A stretch of 64,000 nucleotides of DNA from Pseudomonas marginalis (GTDB lineage: Bacteria; Pseudomonadota; Gammaproteobacteria; Pseudomonadales; Pseudomonadaceae). The notes under the pieces were generated by a model that worked only from the letters and a program-made list of their open reading frames with translations, ran no database searches and was not told the DNA's origin. The stretch is taken from positions 1,054,001 through 1,118,000 of the forward strand of contig NZ_FNSU01000001.1 of assembly GCF_900105325.1 (NCBI RefSeq), in the 5' to 3' direction. The stretch's first letter is position 1. The number at the start of each line of letters is the position of its first letter. A program made the translations under genes and the position numbers. This document shows, one piece after another, positions 21,710 to 31,500 of this stretch.

Positions 21710-21943
21710 ATGCCGACGTCCTTTCTGGAAATTGTTGAGTTGCCTGACGGCCGAATCGAGCTGCGCCGGGCCGAGGACGAAGGTTCTCTGGTTATCCTGG
21801 ATTTTTCCGAGGACGCCAAGGTGTTCCTGCAGGGCCAGCACGTGGAAGTGGCAAAAGCCATGTTGAGCGTTGGTGTGCAGATGGCCGGTCGCCTGGCAGA
21901 AGGCGAGCCCGAGAAAGAAGACGGCCCGCGCGTTCTTCACTGA
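21710..21943 (+). CDS. Small conserved protein of unknown function (77 aa)
   Basis: MPTSFLEIVELPDGRIELRR begins a 77-residue acidic protein; GTGGAGAACAGACTTTT precedes this ATG, which is why I prefer it to an upstream in-frame start. The body (ILDFSEDAKVFLQGQHVEVA) looks alpha/beta and cytoplasmic. I recall a gene of this size at the same place in P. aeruginosa, next to sulA, so it is likely a real conserved gene. No function can be read. It is convergent with sulA. Confidence 0.78.
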   Translation: MPTSFLEIVELPDGRIELRRAEDEGSLVILDFSEDAKVFLQGQHVEVAKAMLSVGVQMAGRLAEGEPEKEDGPRVLH

Positions 21944-21970
21944 GTGTGGCAAGTGGGTTCGCTGTTGTGG

Positions 21971-21987
21971 CAAGCCCGCTCACCACA
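21971..21987. repeat. Single REP arm (GTGAGCGGGCTTG class)
   Basis: CAAGCCCGCTCACCACA is identical to the right arm of the palindrome inside the element at 41085-41330. The partner arm is decayed (GTGGCAAGTGGGTTCGC about 20 bp upstream). It sits between convergent genes, where it could help terminate transcription. Confidence 0.6.
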
Positions 21988-22026
21988 ACAGGCCCCCTCC
22001 ACAGGGATAGCCTGCGGCACACAGAA

Positions 22027-22500
22027 TTAACCCAATCGAATATTCAAGCTCTGTGCATCGCCGGTACGCGCTGCGCTGATCAGCTGTGCCTTGGCAGTGG
22101 CATTCAGCGGGTTGAGCCAGCTCACCACGGTGTGGCTACGGCCCAGGCGCAAGGCTTCACAGGTCAACTGCTGAGCACTTTGCGCACCGCGCGGTTGCAG
22201 CAGCAGGATGCGCTCGCGATTAAGGCCGGCATCCCGCAGCCAGGCCTGGGTCAGGCTGGCGGGCGGGGCGATCAGCGTCAACCAGCGTGCATCCTGTTCC
22301 TCGCTCAGTTCACGAAGGATCGGCGCCAGCAGGCTCAGGCAGCTCCCGGCCGCACCGCGCAACGACAGTTCACTGAACGCCTCAGGTTCGGCGCTCCAGG
22401 GCGCCTCGACCGTTTCCTTGAGGATGGGCGCAAGGGGTTGGGCCATAAAGGCCTCGAACAGCGACAGTTGTGTGTGTTGGGGGGTGTGCACGAGCTGCAT
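22027..22500 (-). CDS. sulA: SOS cell-division inhibitor SulA
   Basis: 157-residue RecA-like-fold protein of the SulA family, which binds FtsZ and blocks Z-ring assembly during DNA damage. Family-like stretches are LTLIAPPASLTQAWLRDAGLNRERILLLQP and ALRLGRSHTVVSWLNPL. It lies 10 bp behind lexA, so it is transcribed from the lexA promoter under two LexA boxes. AGGAGGC just precedes the ATG. The lexA-sulA pairing is usual in Pseudomonas. Confidence 0.9.
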   Translation of the reverse strand: MQLVHTPQHTQLSLFEAFMAQPLAPILKETVEAPWSAEPEAFSELSLRGAAGSCLSLLAPILRELSEEQDARWLTLIAPPASLTQAWLRDAGLNRERILLLQPRGAQSAQQLTCEALRLGRSHTVVSWLNPLNATAKAQLISAARTGDAQSLNIRLG

Positions 22501-22510
22501 GATGCCTCCT

Positions 22511-23119
22511 TTAGCGGCGAATGACGCCGACGCTCAGGCCTTCGATCACCAGGTCCTGATCTTTCAGGTTCACTTCAATCGGGGCGAACTCAGGGTTCTC
22601 GGCCAGGAGCCAGACCTTGCTGCCTTCGCGCTTGAAGCGTTTGACGGTGACTTCATCGCCGATACGGGCGACGACGATCTGGCCGTTACGGGCTTCTCGG
22701 GTGGTGTGGACGGCCAGCAGGTCGCCATCGAAGATACCCACGTCCTTCATGCTCATGCCATGTACCCGCAACAGGTAGTCGGCGCGAGGGTGGAAGAAGG
22801 TCGGGTTGATGTTGCAGGATTCCTCGACGTGCTGCTGCGCCAGGATGGGCGCGCCGGCGGCGACGCGACCGATGATCGGCAGTGTCGATTCGTCGGCCTT
22901 GGCTTCGAAGCCAGGGATGCGAATACCCCGTGAAGCACCGGGGGTCATCTCGATCGCGCCTTTGCGAGCGAGGGCCTTGAGGTGTTCTTCGGCGGCGTTG
23001 GGGGACTTGAACCCCAGTTCCAGCGCAATTTCGGCTCGTGTCGGCGGGTAGCCGTTGTCATCGAGGCAGCGCTTGATAAAAGCCAGAATCTCAGCTTGGC
23101 GTGGCGTCAGTTTTAGCAT
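22511..23119 (-). CDS. lexA: LexA repressor
   Basis: SOS repressor and self-cleaving serine protease. 202 residues. The N-terminal winged helix-turn-helix begins [15 protein letters not shown]. The self-cleavage bond is Ala88-Gly89 in GRVAAGAPI, and the Ser123/Lys160 dyad lies in VHGMSMKD and DEVTVKRF. RecA filaments trigger cleavage, releasing lexA-sulA and other SOS genes. Two operators lie 10-45 bp upstream, so it is autoregulated. Confidence 0.98.
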   Translation of the reverse strand: MLKLTPRQAEILAFIKRCLDDNGYPPTRAEIALELGFKSPNAAEEHLKALARKGAIEMTPGASRGIRIPGFEAKADESTLPIIGRVAAGAPILAQQHVEESCNINPTFFHPRADYLLRVHGMSMKDVGIFDGDLLAVHTTREARNGQIVVARIGDEVTVKRFKREGSKVWLLAENPEFAPIEVNLKDQDLVIEGLSVGVIRR

Positions 23120-23129
23120 GTTGATCGCT

Positions 23130-23145
23130 CTGTCTTTTTATACAG
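23130..23145. promoter_or_regulatory. LexA operator 1 (promoter-distal to the second box, nearest lexA)
   Basis: CTGTCTTTTTATACAG, or CTGTATAAAAAGACAG on the lexA strand, fits the CTG-N10-CAG SOS consensus with a TA-rich centre. It ends 11 bases upstream of the lexA start. Confidence 0.9.
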
Positions 23146-23148
23146 TGA

Positions 23149-23164
23149 CTGGGATTATATACAG
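23149..23164. promoter_or_regulatory. LexA operator 2
   Basis: CTGGGATTATATACAG (CTGTATATAATCCCAG on the lexA strand) is a second CTG-N10-CAG box three bases from the first. Tandem boxes before lexA give tight autoregulation, as in E. coli. Confidence 0.85.
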
Positions 23165-23340
23165 TGGACTGCGCTTGGCAATCATCCTTTTCTACGCCTC
23201 CGCTGGACGGTCATTCGTTAACTGTCCTACAAGGCAGAGATAGCGCTGCCTACAGACCTGGGAGTATGTGATTAAATAGCGATGAAATAGATGACTGCCC
23301 GGCCGGAAAGCGAACTTGCAGGCTTGACAAGACACACCCT

Positions 23341-23367
23341 GAAACGTATGTTTCAAACAAGTGTTTG
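23341..23367. promoter_or_regulatory. Two overlapping PsrA operators before psrA
   Basis: GAAACGTATGTTTC (23341-23354) and CAAACAAGTGTTTG (23354-23367) are both palindromes of the form NAAAC-N4-GTTTN and share one base. They fit the published PsrA consensus (G/C)AAAC-N2-4-GTTT(G/C) and lie 15-42 bases before the psrA start, so PsrA should repress itself. Confidence 0.88.
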
Positions 23368-23382
23368 TCAGGCGGAGTATCC

Positions 23383-24090
23383 ATGGCCCAGTCGGAAACC
23401 GTTGAACGCATTCTCGATGCTGCCGAGCAATTGTTCGCGGAAAAAGGATTTGCTGAAACTTCATTGCGGCTGATCACCAGCAAGGCCGGGGTCAACCTCG
23501 CCGCGGTGAACTACCATTTCGGCTCGAAAAAGGCCCTGATCCAGGCGGTATTCTCGCGCTTCCTGGGGCCGTTCTGTGCCAGCCTCGACCGTGAACTCGA
23601 GCGCCGCCAGGCCAAGGCCGACCACAAGCCGACCCTGGAAGACCTGCTGGAAATGCTCGTGGAGCAGGCGCTGGTGGTTCAGCCACGCAGCGGCAATGAC
23701 CTGTCGATCTTCATGCGCCTGTTGGGCCTGGCATTCAGCCAGAGCCAGGGCCACTTGCGCCGTTACCTGGAAGACATGTACGGCAAGGTATTCCGCCGCT
23801 ATATGTTGCTGGTCAACGAAGCGGCCCCGCGTATTCCGCCGATCGAACTGTTCTGGCGCGTGCACTTCATGCTCGGTGCGGCCGCATTCAGCATGTCCGG
23901 GATCAAGGCGTTGCGTGCGATTGCCGAGACCGATTTCGGTGTGAACACTTCCATTGAGCAGGTCATGCGCCTGATGGTGCCATTCCTTGCCGCCGGTATG
24001 CGCGCTGAAACCGGCGTGACCGACTCGGCCATGGCTGCCGCCCAGTTGCGCCCACGCAGCAAATCCACGCCAGCTGCCGCCAAGGTTTGA
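23383..24090 (+). CDS. psrA: TetR-family fatty-acid-responsive regulator PsrA
   Basis: PsrA senses long-chain fatty acids, represses beta-oxidation genes and itself, and activates rpoS in Pseudomonas. 235 residues. The N-terminal TetR helix-turn-helix (ERILDAAEQLFAEKGFAETSLRLITSKAGVNLAAVNYHF, roughly 7-45, given here in outline) is textbook, and a ligand-binding helical domain follows. Start at 23383 is supported by GGCGGAG. It is divergent from lexA. The two operators just upstream and the candidate site before fadBA 9 kb away link it to lipid metabolism in this same window. Confidence 0.94.
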   Translation: MAQSETVERILDAAEQLFAEKGFAETSLRLITSKAGVNLAAVNYHFGSKKALIQAVFSRFLGPFCASLDRELERRQAKADHKPTLEDLLEMLVEQALVVQPRSGNDLSIFMRLLGLAFSQSQGHLRRYLEDMYGKVFRRYMLLVNEAAPRIPPIELFWRVHFMLGAAAFSMSGIKALRAIAETDFGVNTSIEQVMRLMVPFLAAGMRAETGVTDSAMAAAQLRPRSKSTPAAAKV

Positions 24091-24159
24091 CCGCTCCGGG
24101 TGTGCGCGGCCGCTTGCATCCGCTAAGCTAGCCGCCCATGCCGAATTCAGCTATTTACT

Positions 24160-24205
24160 CGCAACCCGTTGTCCTCACTGCGCCTGGTGAGGACAACGGG
24201 TTGCG
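24160..24205. other. 19-bp perfect hairpin in the nagZ leader
   Basis: The arms CGCAACCCGTTGTCCTCAC (24160-24178) and GTGAGGACAACGGGTTGCG (24187-24205) pair perfectly around an 8-base loop. It ends 21 bp before the nagZ start. There is no T run after it, so it is a poor intrinsic terminator. It might still end psrA transcription with a factor, protect the nagZ mRNA, or be a protein-binding palindrome. Confidence 0.75.
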
Positions 24206-24226
24206 TGCGTTATTTAAGGAAGGTTT

Positions 24227-25234
24227 ATGACTGCTGCCCTGCAAGGTTCTTTGATGGTCGACGTGGCCGGTACTTGGCTGACGGCCGAGGATCGCCACCT
24301 GTTGCGCCAGCCTGAGGTCGGTGGCCTGATCATTTTTGCGCGCAATATCGAGCACCCACGGCAGGTGCGGGAATTGAGCGCGGCGATTCGTGCGGTGCGC
24401 CCGGACCTGCTGCTGGCGGTCGACCAGGAAGGCGGTCGCGTACAGCGCCTGCGCCAAGGCTTTGTGCGCCTGCCGGCCATGCGCGCGTTGGCGGACAACC
24501 CCAACGCCGAGTACCTGGCCGAGCAGTGCGGCTGGATCATGGCCACTGAAGTGCTGGCGGTCGGCCTCGACCTGAGCTTCGCCCCGGTACTGGACCTGGA
24601 CTACCAGCGCAGCGCCGTGGTCGGCACCCGTTCCTTCGAGGGCGATCCCGAGCGCGCCGCCGTGCTTGCCGGTGCCTTTATCCGTGGCATGAACAGCGCC
24701 GGCATGGCCGCCACCGGTAAGCACTTCCCGGGCCATGGCTGGGCCGAGGCCGACTCTCACGTCGCGATTCCCAATGACGAACGCAGCCTGGAACAGATTC
24801 GCGCCAATGACCTGGTGCCTTTCGCACGCCTGAGCAAGCAGTTGGCGGCAGTGATGCCGGCGCATGTTATCTACCCGCAGGTGGATGCGCAGCCTGCCGG
24901 CTTCTCACGCCGCTGGTTGCAGGACATCCTGCGCGGCGAGTTGCAGTTCGATGGGGTGATTTTCAGCGATGACCTGTCGATGGCCGGTGCCCATGTGGTC
25001 GGCGACGCGGCCAGTCGGATCGAGGCGGCGCTGACCGCAGGTTGCGACATGGGGCTGGTGTGCAACGACCGTGCGGCGGCTGAGCTGGCGCTGAGTGCGG
25101 CGCAGCGCATGAAGGTCACGCCGTCGGCCCGCATCGCGCGTATGCGTGGGCAGGCGATTGCTTCGACTGACTACAAGCAGGATCCGCGCTGGCTCACCGC
25201 ACTTGGTGCTTTGCGGGATGCACAGCTGATCTAG
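24227..25234 (+). CDS. nagZ: Beta-N-acetylhexosaminidase NagZ
   Basis: Cytosolic glycoside hydrolase family 3 enzyme that removes GlcNAc from 1,6-anhydro-muropeptides during cell-wall recycling; its products control ampC induction where AmpR is present. 335 residues. The family 3 signature KHFPGHGWAEADSH carries the catalytic His, and the nucleophile Asp248 lies in IFSDDLSM. The ATG follows AAGGAAGGTTT. Its stop codon interlocks with that of the convergent helicase gene: the tetranucleotide CTAG serves both. Confidence 0.95.
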   Translation: MTAALQGSLMVDVAGTWLTAEDRHLLRQPEVGGLIIFARNIEHPRQVRELSAAIRAVRPDLLLAVDQEGGRVQRLRQGFVRLPAMRALADNPNAEYLAEQCGWIMATEVLAVGLDLSFAPVLDLDYQRSAVVGTRSFEGDPERAAVLAGAFIRGMNSAGMAATGKHFPGHGWAEADSHVAIPNDERSLEQIRANDLVPFARLSKQLAAVMPAHVIYPQVDAQPAGFSRRWLQDILRGELQFDGVIFSDDLSMAGAHVVGDAASRIEAALTAGCDMGLVCNDRAAAELALSAAQRMKVTPSARIARMRGQAIASTDYKQDPRWLTALGALRDAQLI

Positions 25235-27924
25235 CGCTTTTCCTGCTTATTGGGCAACGGCGCAAACAACGCCTCGATATCGTCGTTGCCCAACTGCCAA
25301 TCCCCCGTGGTACGCCCATCCAGCACACCCGCTGCCAGGTCGGATTTTTCCTTTTGCAGGTGCTGGATTTTCTCCTCCACCGTGCCCCGCGCGATCATCT
25401 TGTACACGAACACCGGCTTCTCCTGGCCAATGCGGTATGCGCGGTCGGTGGCCTGGTTTTCCGTGGCCGGGTTCCACCAAGGGTCGTAGTGAATCACGGT
25501 ATCGGCTTCGGTCAGGTTCAGCCCTACACCGCCGGCCTTCAGGCTGATCAGGAAAATCTGCAACTTGCCGCTCTGGAAATCCTTCACCGGTGTGCGCCGG
25601 TCGCGGGTCTGGCCCGTCAACAGGGCGTAGGCGACACCGCGCTTTTTCAGCTCCACTTCGATCAGGCTCAACATCGAGGTGAACTGGGAAAACAACAGGA
25701 TCCGGCGACCTTCCTCAAACAGCTCTTCGAGCATTTCCATCAGGCTGTCGAGCTTGCCCGAGCTGCTGCCACGGGTGGGCAGGGTCGCATCGTTGACCAG
25801 GCGCAGATCGCAGCACACCTGGCGTAGCTTCAGCAGTGCTTCAAGGATGATGATCTGGCTGCGCGCCACGCCTTTGCGGGTGATTTCGTCGCGGACCTTT
25901 TTGTCCATGGCCAGGCGCATGGTCTCGTACACATCGCGCTGGGCCTCATTGAGGTCGACCCAGTGAATGATCTCGGTCTTGGGCGGCAGCTCCGTGGCCA
26001 CCTGCTCCTTGGTGCGGCGCAGCAGGAAGGGTTTGATCCGACCGTTGAGGTGCTGCAGTCGTACTTCGCTGGCGCGCTTTTCGATGGGGACGCGGTAGTC
26101 GCGGTTGAAGCTTTTGACGTCGCCCAGCCAGCCCGGCAGCAGGAAGTGGAACAGCGACCACAACTCGCCCAGGTGATTTTCCAGGGGTGTGCCGCTCAGG
26201 CACAGGCGCTGCCGGGCATTCAGCTCGCGCGCGGCCTGGGCAGCCTTGCTGGAAGGGTTCTTGATGTACTGGGCTTCATCGAGGATCAGCACATGCAAGG
26301 GCAGGGCGGCCAGGTGCTCGATGTCCTTGGGCAGCAGCGCGTAGGTGGTCAACAGCAGGTCGTAGTCCTGCAGGCTGGCGAAGTGTTTTTTGCGCGTGGC
26401 CCCGTACAGCGCCAGCACCTTGAGTTGCGGGGTGAAGTGCGCCGCTTCGTCCAACCAGTTGGGGATCAGGCTGGTGGGCATCACCACCATGCACGGCCGG
26501 TCCAGGCGTCCGGCGATCTTTTCACTGAGGATATGCGCCAGGGTCTGCAGGGTTTTGCCCAGGCCCATGTCATCCGCAAGAATGCCGCCCACCTCCAGCT
26601 GGCGCAGCGACTGCATCCAGCTCAACCCTTCCAGTTGATAAGGCCGCAAGGTCGCGTTCAGGCCTTCGGGTGCCACACAGGTGAAGTCCTTGATGTCCCG
26701 CAGGCGCTGGGCAAAGTTGCGGATCTTCTCGCCGCCCTCCCATTGCAGGGGCAGGTCTTCCAGCGGGTTGAGGCGAATCGCATCGGCCTTGGCCAGGCGC
26801 AGCGCGGTGGTGCCCGGCTCCTGCAGGTAAAACTCACCGAGGGTGGCCAGTACCGGTTTCAGGCGGCCGTAGGGCAGGGCCACTTGCAGCGGGCCATGAC
26901 CGCCATTGGGCAGGCCGGGGATATTCACCAGGATCAGCTCGTCATCGCGGCGCCGCGCGAGTTTTTCCGGGTTGAGGATCTCGGTGTGGGAGCGCATCAG
27001 GTTGAGCAGGATCGGCAGCAGGCTCAGGCGCTCACCGTTGACGATAATCCCCAGTTCCAGGTCGAACCAGTCGCGCTCGGGGCCTTCATCGACAGTGGCG
27101 TACCAGTCGTCGACCGCGCTCAGGTCAAACCCGAAGTCTTCGTCGATCTGCAACTCCCAACCCTCGGCCCGCAGGGTCGGCGAGGCATTGAGTGTGAAGT
27201 TCAGCCAGGCACTGTCATTAACCATCTCGAACAGCTCGCCGGCGCTTTCCGGCAAGGCCTTGCTCTGGCGCGTGGCGATCTTGAAACCGAGCAGGCGCAG
27301 TTGCTCGCGATAGGGCTGCTCCAGCTCGGGATGACGCTTGATGCGCAGGCTCTGGGTTTCCTGGCGCACGATGATGTCGGCGTTTTTCTGCCCGCTGACA
27401 TAGTTGCCCAAATAGTTGAACGACAGCGCCGCACGGTGCTGGATATAGCGCTGCATCTTGCCGTTGCGCGGTTCAAATGCGCTGAACTCGACGCTGGCCA
27501 GCCACAGGCGCGGCACGGGCACCACATCCTCCATCACCACCTGCGGCAGCACCACGCGGTTATCCAGCACGGCCTGGAGTTTTTCCAGCAACTCGGCATC
27601 CTGGGCCGCCGCCGGGTAGGCCAGGGTTTCCTGGACCTTGAGCAGCACCGCCGCGATGTGTTTGCAGTTGGTGTGCACCGGGCAGGTACAGCGGCTGTCC
27701 ACCAGGATCAGCGCGCCCTTGGCCGATTCGCGCAAGGAGATGGTCTGCCGGTAAACGTTGCCCCCCGAGCCTTCGCAACTGGCGACGATGGTGCTGTCGC
27801 CGGATTCGACGATGCGCACGCGGTTCTCCAGGGCATAGCGCCGCCCGCGCTCCAGGCTTTGCTCTTTGAAGCGATTGGCCCATGAAGGGGCCAGGGGTTT
27901 GGTCAACGGCGACGTCAGGGGCAT
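25231..27924 (-). CDS. SNF2-family helicase with SWIM zinc finger
   Basis: 897-residue DEAD/DEAH-like superfamily 2 ATPase. The N-terminal SWIM finger has Cys79, Cys81, Cys87 and His89 (RCTCPVHTNCKH). A long middle region of unknown fold follows, then SNF2_N with motif I DDMGLGKTLQT (Lys457) and motif II DEAQ (Asp549), and a helicase C domain with QATDRAYRIGQ (motif VI). Bacterial members (HepA/RapA-like and Bacillus-type SNF2) are thought to remodel protein-DNA complexes; this one's partner is unknown. It follows csiV by 9 bp and mfd beyond it, so it is probably the last gene of an mfd operon. Confidence 0.9.
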   Translation of the reverse strand: MPLTSPLTKPLAPSWANRFKEQSLERGRRYALENRVRIVESGDSTIVASCEGSGGNVYRQTISLRESAKGALILVDSRCTCPVHTNCKHIAAVLLKVQETLAYPAAAQDAELLEKLQAVLDNRVVLPQVVMEDVVPVPRLWLASVEFSAFEPRNGKMQRYIQHRAALSFNYLGNYVSGQKNADIIVRQETQSLRIKRHPELEQPYREQLRLLGFKIATRQSKALPESAGELFEMVNDSAWLNFTLNASPTLRAEGWELQIDEDFGFDLSAVDDWYATVDEGPERDWFDLELGIIVNGERLSLLPILLNLMRSHTEILNPEKLARRRDDELILVNIPGLPNGGHGPLQVALPYGRLKPVLATLGEFYLQEPGTTALRLAKADAIRLNPLEDLPLQWEGGEKIRNFAQRLRDIKDFTCVAPEGLNATLRPYQLEGLSWMQSLRQLEVGGILADDMGLGKTLQTLAHILSEKIAGRLDRPCMVVMPTSLIPNWLDEAAHFTPQLKVLALYGATRKKHFASLQDYDLLLTTYALLPKDIEHLAALPLHVLILDEAQYIKNPSSKAAQAARELNARQRLCLSGTPLENHLGELWSLFHFLLPGWLGDVKSFNRDYRVPIEKRASEVRLQHLNGRIKPFLLRRTKEQVATELPPKTEIIHWVDLNEAQRDVYETMRLAMDKKVRDEITRKGVARSQIIILEALLKLRQVCCDLRLVNDATLPTRGSSSGKLDSLMEMLEELFEEGRRILLFSQFTSMLSLIEVELKKRGVAYALLTGQTRDRRTPVKDFQSGKLQIFLISLKAGGVGLNLTEADTVIHYDPWWNPATENQATDRAYRIGQEKPVFVYKMIARGTVEEKIQHLQKEKSDLAAGVLDGRTTGDWQLGNDDIEALFAPLPNKQEKR

Positions 27925-27933
27925 GGCGCTGGA

Positions 27934-28500
27934 TCAGTCCTGAATGTCGGGCGGGGGTGCGCTGGGTGGCTTGGCGGTCAGCGAAGTGATCTTGATCAGC
28001 AGTGCCAGATGGCCGCCATCCAGGTAGTTGAGCTGGTTGTTCTTGGTGCGCACGTCTTTCTGGCTCAGGTGTTCGCTGGCCACCACGCTGCCGTTGCTGT
28101 CGAACGTGTTGAGCCAGAAGTCCGCATCGATATCCGTGAAACGCCCCAGTTGCAGGCTTAACACGCCCTCGATGGGGAACTGGCCGAACTGCTCCTGGCC
28201 GTCGGTGATCGCGATCCTGACCGGCTGCTCGCCGAGGTTCTGTTCCCAGGCCTTGTGCGCCAGCACGGTGAAGCTGTTATCGGCGTTGAGTTTGTCGACG
28301 ATATTGTTCAGGCGCGGCGGGCTCAGCCTGTCGCCCAACCGCTGCGCGCCCGCATCCCAGTTTTCCGGCGCCGCGCGGCTGTTGAGCGCCGGCTCCGCGT
28401 TCTGGCGTACCAGGATCATTTCCACCTGGTACGGACTGTCGGCAAATGCCGAAGGCGCGAGTACCACCAACAACAGGCTCAGAATGCGGAACAGGCGCAT
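27934..28500 (-). CDS. csiV: CsiV family periplasmic protein
   Basis: A 188-residue exported protein: MRLFRILSLLLVVLAPSAFA is a Sec signal peptide and the mature part begins DSPYQVEMILVRQNAEP, which is the CsiV family opening. CsiV binds peptidoglycan in related organisms and its gene commonly neighbours mfd. I chose ATG 28500 since AAGGACGCCCCA lies just upstream. An ATG at 28515 overlaps the mfd stop (ATGA) and would add MKDAP. Tight spacing on both sides places it in the mfd-csiV-helicase operon. Confidence 0.85.
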   Translation of the reverse strand: MRLFRILSLLLVVLAPSAFADSPYQVEMILVRQNAEPALNSRAAPENWDAGAQRLGDRLSPPRLNNIVDKLNADNSFTVLAHKAWEQNLGEQPVRIAITDGQEQFGQFPIEGVLSLQLGRFTDIDADFWLNTFDSNGSVVASEHLSQKDVRTKNNQLNYLDGGHLALLIKITSLTAKPPSAPPPDIQD

Positions 28501-28511
28501 TGGGGCGTCCT

Positions 28512-31500
28512 TCAAGCAGATTTCGGGATGAGGCGCTCGAACAACGCCTCCAATGTATTAAAGCGTTCTTCGGCACGTTCCATCGGCACCATGAACTTGA
28601 ACAGCGTAGCCCCTTCGAACTTGTAGCGATTGGGCTGGCCCTGGATCAGCTTGATCAGCACCAGTGGGTCCACCGGTGTCTGCGCTTCGAACTCGATACG
28701 CCCGCCTTGCGGCCCGGCGTCGACTTTCTTGATCCCAAGCTGCTCGGCCTGCAATTTGAGCAGGGTCAGGCGCACCAGGTTCTTGGTCGGCTCGGGCAGC
28801 AGGCCGAAGCGGTCGATCATCTCCACCTGCAGGTCCTTGAGGCCCTCTTCGTCGGTGGCCGAGGCGATGCGCTTGTACAGGATCAACCGTGCATGCACAT
28901 CCGGCAGGTAGTCTTCGGGGATCAACGCCGGCAAGCGCAGGTTGATTTCCGGACCGCCGCCCAGGGGCTGGTCGAGGTTTGGCTGCTCGCCCTTGCGGAT
29001 GGCTTTCACCGCGCGTTCGAGCATCTCCATATACAGGGTGAAGCCGACGGCCTGGATCTGCCCGCTCTGGCCATCGCCCAGCAGTTCGCCGGCACCGCGG
29101 ATTTCCAGGTCGTTGGTGGCCAGCACAAAACCGGCGCCCAGGTCCTGGGTGTTGGCGATCGCTTCCAGGCGCTTTTCGGCGTCCCCGGTGATCTGCTGGC
29201 GGGGCGGCGTCAGCAGGTAGGCATACGCCTGGTGGTGACTGCGCCCAACCCGGCCGCGCAGCTGATGCAGCTGGGCCAGGCCGAACTTGTCCGCCCGCTC
29301 GATGATGATGGTGTTGGCGCTAGGCACGTCGATGCCGGTCTCGATGATGGTCGAGGCGATCAGCACGTTGAAGCGCTTGTGATAGAAGTCGCTCATCACC
29401 TGTTCGAGATCGCGTTCGCGCATCTGCCCGTGGCCGATGGCGATGCGTGCTTCCGGCACCAGTTCGGCGAGGTCGGCGGCGCATTTCTCGATGGTTTTTA
29501 CGTCGTTGTGCAGGTAGTACACCTGGCCGCCGCGCAGCAATTCGCGCAGCAGCGCTTCCTTGACTGTGCTTTTGTTCTGCTCCATCACGAACGTGCGCAC
29601 CGACAGGCGCCGCGCCGGCGGCGTGGCGATGATCGACAGGTCGCGCATGCCCGACACCGCCATGTTCAGCGTGCGCGGAATCGGCGTGGCGGTGAGGGTA
29701 AGAATGTCGACTTCACTGCGCAGGGCCTTGAGCTGTTCTTTCTGACGCACACCGAAGCGGTGTTCTTCGTCGATGATCACCAGGCCCAGGTTCTTGATCT
29801 TTACATCGTCCGACAGCAGCTTGTGCGTGCCGATCACGATGTCGATCTTGCCTTCGGCGAGGTCGGCGACGGCGGCATTCACTTCCTTGGCGGACTTGAA
29901 GCGGCTCATCACTTCCACGGTCACCGGCCAGTCGGCAAAGCGGTCGCGGAAGCTGTTGTAGTGTTGTTGGGCGAGCAGGGTAGTCGGCACCAGGATCGCC
30001 ACTTGCTTGCCGCCGTGTACCGCAATAAAGGCCGCGCGCATGGCCACTTCGGTCTTGCCGAAGCCCACGTCGCCGCACACCAGGCGGTCCATCGGCTTGG
30101 GCGCGAGCATGTCGGCGCGCACCGCTTCGATGGTGGTTTGCTGGTCCGGGGTTTCTTCGAAGGCGAAGCCGGCACTGAAGGTGGCGTAGTCGGCTTTCGG
30201 GTCGGCGAAGGCATACCCTTCGCGCGCCGCACGACGGGCATAGATGTCGAGCAGTTCGGCGGCGACATCGCGCACCTGTTCGGCGGCCTTGCGCTTGGCT
30301 TTCTGCCAGGTCTCGGAGCCCAGGCGGTGCAACGGCGCCAGGGCGTCGTCGCTGCCGGTGTAGCGGGCGATCAGGTGCAGGTTGGCCACCGGCACGTAGA
30401 GCTTGGCGCCCTCGGCGTATTCCATGGTGAGGAATTCGGCGGCCTGGTTGTCGATCTCCAGGGTCTGCAGGCCCAGGTAGCGGCCGACACCGTGGTCGAT
30501 ATGCACCACCGGCGCGCCTTCGCGCAGTTCCGTGAGGTTTTTGATCACCGCATCGTTGTTGGCGTCGGCGCGTTTTTCACGGCGGCGACGCTGCATCACG
30601 CGCTGGCCGAACAGCGGGCTTTCGGCGATCAGCGCGAGCGCCGGGTCATCCAGCAGCAGGCCTTCGTCCAGTGGCGCGATGGTGATCGCCAGGCGCTCTT
30701 TGCCGGCGACAAAATCCGGCCAGCTGTCGACGGTTTTCGGCCGCAGCTTCAGGCGTTCCAGCAGCTCCAGCAGCACTTCACGGCGCCCGGCGGACTCGGC
30801 GGTGAACAGCACGCGGCCGGGGAAGTCGCCGAGGAAGTTCGAGAGTGCTTCCAGGGGTTGCGTGGCTTTGGCCTGGATCGCCAGGTCCGGCAGCGTCGCC
30901 GCCGGGAAACGCTCGCGACCGCTGCCGGTATCCACATCCTGTTGGCTGGCGACCACGCGCGGCCAGTTTTTCAGGCGGGCGAAGCAGTCTTCCACCGGCA
31001 GGAACAATTCGGCAGGCGGCAATAAAGGCCGGGAAGGATCGACGCGGCGCTCTTCATAGCGGTTGCGCACGTCGTTCCAGAAGTTTTCCGCCGCCTGTTC
31101 GATGCCCGGCAACGAGAACACCTGGGTGTCCTGGGGCAGGTAGTCGAACAGGGTCGAGGTTTCGTCGAAGAACAGCGGCAGGTAGTACTCGATACCGGCC
31201 GGGGTAATCCCGCTGCTCAAGTCCTGGAAGATCGGGCAGCGGCGGAAGTCCACATCAAAGCGTTCACGGAAGCGCGCCTTGAAGCGCGTGACCGCGTCCT
31301 TTTGCAGCGGGAACTCCCGCGCCGGCAGCAGCTTGATCGACTCGACCTTGTCGATGGACCGCTGGTTTTCCGGATCGAAGGTGCGCAGGGTCTCGATTTC
31401 GTCATCGAACAGGTCGATGCGGTACGGCAACTTGCTGCCCATGGGGAACAGGTCGATCAGCGCACCACGCACGGCGAATTCACCGTGCTCATACACCGTG

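Noticed and set aside
28446..31025. 859-codon open frame opposite mfd
   Set aside because: Same antisense shadow effect; mfd motifs are all on the minus strand.
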